This document shows, in pieces, positions 61,577 through 64,000 of a stretch of 64,000 bases of DNA. The position numbers were made by a program, and so were the translations under genes. Origin of the DNA: Salminus brasiliensis (lineage: Eukaryota > Chordata > Actinopteri > Characiformes > Bryconidae); the NCBI RefSeq assembly GCF_030463535.1, contig NC_132878.1, forward strand, positions 39,437,554 to 39,501,553, written 5' to 3'. The notes beneath the pieces are model-generated. The model ran no database searches. It was not told the origin of the DNA and saw nothing but the letters and a program-made list of their open reading frames with translations. How positions within the stretch are numbered: the first letter of the stretch is position 1; each line of letters starts with the position of its first letter.

Positions 61577-63693
61577 GAACACACCCAGGAAAATAAGAGA
61601 TATACATACAGTGACTACATGATGTCTTAATTTACATATCTAGATTTCCACAAATATGAACAATATAAAATGTGAATTGTGTACAATCCATCAGGAATAC
61701 AATGCTTACAGAACACAAAATACTGCATGACAACAATAGAGCACACTTACCGATCCATCCTGTGTGCAAGGGGAAGAGGTGCGAGGAGCAAACGCTTCTA
61801 AAAAGACAACAATGGATTAGTTTATCTTTTCTTTTTTTTTTTTTTTTTTAACATATACGTTTCTATATTCTACCACCACGATTAAAGAAGAAAACTTACG
61901 CATATCTGGTCGAGAAGGTAAAGGATGTCCAAGGTCAGAAAAGCGCCCATGGGCATCAGGAGGTGGTTGTGGCCCTACAAAATAAAAAAGGATTAGTGCC
62001 ACAATTTCTAACCACACTGTCACACTCTCCATATCTCTCCTTGATCACATTGGTACAGAAACTAAACTCAAGGTCTGCATTTGAAGACCTCTGGTGGGTT
62101 CAAACACTTGTTACAATGCTAGTCAGATGGACAGACAGCATGACGTTGTTATAAATTGTGAAGAAAGTTTTCTTTTTGTGGGCAGTTTATTAAAATGCAA
62201 AATGTTAATGTACAAAAGTTGCACCAGATTCAGTAGCTTGGTTCAGAGCTGCACAATGCTGGCCAGTCACACCAGTGAGGCACTCACTACATAAGCACCT
62301 CTACATATGCACTTTGTTTAAGGCAATGTCTGTACATATACCATATGGACAAAAGTATTGGGACACATCCCTCAAGCGTTTAGGAACCACAGCACTATGT
62401 AAAGTTATAGAGCAGAGCACGGAGTGCTGAGGCACATACTGCGGAGTTCCAAACCTCCTCTGGCATTCCTGACTTGTGCAAATCTATGATCACCCTTTTC
62501 AGATCTGCACTGACCTGCTTAGACTTTACCATTGTACTGTGTATGCGCTGACATTACCCAATAGCACATCAATCACTCTTAGCTACTACACACAGGCAGC
62601 ACAGAGCTTGTGGAGAGAAAGTGGAAAGAGGGCCACTTTAACAAGGACACTCACCATAAGGTTCATTCCTTCGGCCGACAGGTGCAGAAGGCGGGCGTCC
62701 AGGACCCTCGATCATTAAAGGGGGAGAGGGTGCACCCCCACTCACAGGTGAGGGCCCATATGAATCACCTGTTTACATTAGTACAATCGCCAATTTAACA
62801 CTTCAGTCTTATGTAATAGAAAACAAGACATGCTAACAAGCTAACGCATGCTAACGCAAGCTAACATGACACTCAAAATCAAATATGCAGACAGAGCTAC
62901 ACTTTCTAAATCAGTATTTAGTGGCGGCACATTACACAACATAGAACCCTACAGAAGTGTACCAAAACTAAAAGACATACACCAGTACTTCAAAAAACAA
63001 AAAGGGGGAAAACTCACCTCTACGTAGAGGGACGTGGCGCTCTGGAGGGCCAGATTTATAAAGAGAGTGCTCCAAATCTGACATTCTGTCACTGCACTCT
63101 ACAATTCTGAAGAGCAAAAGCAACTTGTTAGATCTGACATCTGATATTTTTCATTTTCACAGCCTACATCGCTAAACTTTAAGTATTAAAAATTTGTCAT
63201 AAGAAATCCTTTGAATTGAAACTTGGCTAGGGAAACACTCACTTTTGACGCAAGTTGGCACTCTCTCGCCTCTCTTCTATTAGAGATCGTTCAGACGCAC
63301 GGGCCTTTAACTGAAACACACACAATAATATAAATTCAGTACCATAAAGCTAGGAGTACAGTCTATGGATACACACAATTAAAGCATACTGCTTACCCAA
63401 TTCTCATGTGCCTTCTTTTCCTGGACAGCAATCTATAATGAGTTTTTAAAATAAATAAATAAAATAGGTCAACATGACAGAACATAACATTCATTGGAGT
63501 TACTAGTATGTATGAAAAACAGAAGCAAACCTCTGCCTTGAGTGCACGCTCATTCTGCTGCATTTCTTCTTGCATGTCCTTTACTTTCTGTCTGAGGCTA
63601 TTCAGCTCCTCTTCGGCCTGCACGGCTCTGCCATCCACCTCAGAGAGCTTGGTTTCCTTCTCACGCCGCTCCAGCTCTTCTTGAGTCAACTTT
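60222..63693 (-). CDS. mia3: MIA3 (TANGO1), 3' ten coding exons, 5' part outside window
   Basis: TANGO1 is an ER-exit-site membrane protein that recruits COPII and loads bulky cargo such as procollagen. Minus-strand exons in transcript order: 63531-63693, 63397-63432, 63243-63310, 63018-63106, 62655-62768, 61900-61974, 61751-61797, 61478-61540, 60854-61133 and 60222-60529. Borders are GT-AG with consistent phases, giving 413 codons to the stop. The first three exons encode the end of the cytoplasmic coiled coil (KLTQEELERREKE, VQEKKAHENW, LKARASERSLIEERRESANL). The rest encodes the proline-rich Sec23-binding tail (SYGPSPVSGGAPSPP, MRPPLPPFGAHDF). MIA2/cTAGE5 shares this architecture; the AIDA-MIA3 neighbourhood favours MIA3. 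The luminal SH3-like and transmembrane parts lie right of the window. Confidence 0.9.
60854..61133 (-). CDS. mia3: MIA3 exon (proline-rich domain)
   Basis: A strong acceptor (T8C6AG) starts this 280-bp exon. It encodes FQLSKSQSQGSFLPSPIRDS, then GYVPQPMGGPPNGAHPSMIR and DPHFRPPHMDSYGPPLRPFG, ending PPPF at TTTG|GTAAGT. Repeated NG-HPSMI units and PPP clusters are typical Sec23-binding tail sequence. Confidence 0.9.
61478..61540 (-). CDS. mia3: MIA3 exon with atypical acceptor
   Basis: A 63-bp phase-0 exon encodes TVPVDAKAEASTLSSTDTTE plus A, with the donor GCA|GTGAGT. On the sense strand its acceptor GCAG is preceded by 28 consecutive adenines (plus-strand T run 61545-61572) instead of a pyrimidine tract, so splicing may be weak or rely on a distal tract. 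Skipping would remove exactly 21 codons and keep frame. Confidence 0.7.
61545..61572 (+). repeat. T28 homopolymer in MIA3 intron
   Basis: Twenty-eight consecutive T on the plus strand, i.e. A28 on the MIA3 sense strand directly before an acceptor GCAG. Confidence 0.9.
61751..61797 (-). CDS. mia3: MIA3 short exon (proline-rich domain)
   Basis: A 47-bp exon encodes AFAPRTSSPCTQDGS between CTTTTTAG and TCG|GTAAGT. Phases agree with both neighbours. Confidence 0.82.
61900..61974 (-). CDS. mia3: MIA3 exon (proline-rich domain)
   Basis: Encodes GPQPPPDAHGRFSDLGHPLP then SRPDM with a split codon. The acceptor is TTTTGTAG and the donor is ATGC|GTAAGT. Confidence 0.88.
61975..62654 (-). other. mia3: MIA3 intron with MITE fragment
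   Basis: A 680-bp intron. Near 62341 the words ATATGGACAAAAGTATTGGG and ACACATCCC match the terminus of the MITE family at 20518, 38140 and 43450. The remainder is unremarkable. Confidence 0.7.
62655..62768 (-). CDS. mia3: MIA3 exon (start of proline-rich domain)
   Basis: Encodes DSYGPSPVSGGAPSPPLMIE then GPGRPPSAPVGRRNEPYG. GPSPVSGG is a hallmark of the TANGO1/cTAGE proline-rich domain. The acceptor is AAACAG and the donor is TATG|GTGAGT. Confidence 0.94.
63018..63106 (-). CDS. mia3: MIA3 exon (coiled coil to PRD junction)
   Basis: Encodes IVECSDRMSDLEHSLYKSGP then PERHVPLRRG. The acceptor is CTCTTCAG and the donor is AGAG|GTGAGT. It links the coiled coil to the proline-rich domain. Confidence 0.9.
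63243..63310 (-). CDS. mia3: MIA3 exon (end of coiled coil)
   Basis: Encodes LKARASERSLIEERRESANL plus RQ and a split lysine codon. The acceptor is GTTTCAG and the donor is AAAA|GTGAGT. The family motif LKARAxERxxxEExRExANLR is intact. Confidence 0.95.
63397..63432 (-). CDS. mia3: MIA3 micro-exon (36 bp)
   Basis: A 36-bp phase-0 exon encodes IAVQEKKAHENW between ATTATAG and TTGG|GTAAGC. It corresponds to the IATHEKKAHENW motif conserved in the TANGO1/cTAGE family. Confidence 0.93.
63531..63693 (-). CDS. mia3: MIA3 exon (second coiled coil)
   Basis: First visible MIA3 exon in transcript order. It encodes KLTQEELERREKETKLSEVD then GRAVQAEEELNSLRQKVKDM and QEEMQQNERALKAE, a charged heptad-rich coiled coil that in TANGO1 pairs with cTAGE5. 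The donor GAG|GTTTGC is a little weak. It ends in phase 0. Confidence 0.93.
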
Positions 63694-64000
63694 CTGTGAG
63701 CGGAGCATGCACATCGAGCTCTAATCACAGCAGTTCAAAGCGCTGTACAGAGCATTTTGCCATTGATAAACTAACGAACAGCTGTTAATTAAAACCATTT
63801 GCACAGGAATTCTACATTAACATCTAATGTGAACATATTCTCTTAATCATTGTGTGAATCTGGAATGGCCCAAGATAAGATAAGATAAGAAAAGAATAAG
63901 AAAAGATAAGAATCCTTTGTTAGTCCCTCAGTGAACCAAAACCAGAAAAAGTAGTTGGTCAGCATTATAGAAGTACTGACAATATTCAAAATATGCCCAG
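63694..64000 (-). other. mia3: MIA3 intron at window edge
   Basis: Intronic sequence upstream of the first visible MIA3 exon. It contains a short (GATAA)n-like array at 63873-63912. The next upstream exon is outside the window. Confidence 0.8.

Overview
This window is vertebrate nuclear DNA, almost certainly from a teleost fish. The coding sequence is split into short exons with GT-AG introns, the introns are crowded with microsatellites and fish-type transposon relics, and the genes are clear orthologues of human ones. There is no sign of bacterial, viral or organellar organisation.

Three protein genes are present. (1) Positions 12593-45513, plus strand: the 3' six coding exons of WASF1 (WAVE1), from the segment just after the N-terminal WAVE homology domain to the stop codon. 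The first coding exons must lie left of the window. A 3'UTR runs to a poly(A) signal at 46844. (2) Positions 50250-56635, plus strand: a complete 10-exon AIDA gene of 303 codons, with a GC- and CpG-rich 5' region and a poly(A) signal at 56816. (3) Positions 63693-60222, minus strand: the last ten coding exons of MIA3 (TANGO1), covering the end of the cytoplasmic coiled coil and the proline-rich Sec23-binding tail, with a 3'UTR reaching about 59165. AIDA and MIA3 converge tail to tail, the same pairing as AIDA-MIA3 at human 1q41. WASF1 lies on a different human chromosome, so its position here reflects fish-lineage rearrangement or an older linkage.

The remainder is non-coding. Positions 1-12592 are taken as WASF1 intron or upstream DNA and hold Tc1/mariner relics, an L2-like LINE 3' end, a tRNA-derived SINE with the same tail as that LINE, and a TIR-flanked ACTAGT-rich element. 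The 20-kb WASF1 intron (17818-37787) holds microsatellites, a Tc1 relic, a TTAA-flanked MITE and a telomere-like minisatellite. It also holds two candidate in-frame cassette exons. Positions 46870-50000 carry a LINE reverse-transcriptase relic, and 56840-59160 a TIR-bearing DNA element.

Functionally, WAVE1 drives Arp2/3-dependent actin nucleation downstream of Rac, AIDA restrains Axin-mediated JNK signalling and has a lipid-binding C2-type domain, and TANGO1 loads bulky cargo such as procollagen at ER exit sites. They are neighbours but not a pathway. I saw no undescribed gene system. The most interesting items are the two candidate WASF1 cassette exons, a MIA3 exon whose splice acceptor follows 28 adenines instead of a pyrimidine tract, and several MITE families whose structure can be read directly.
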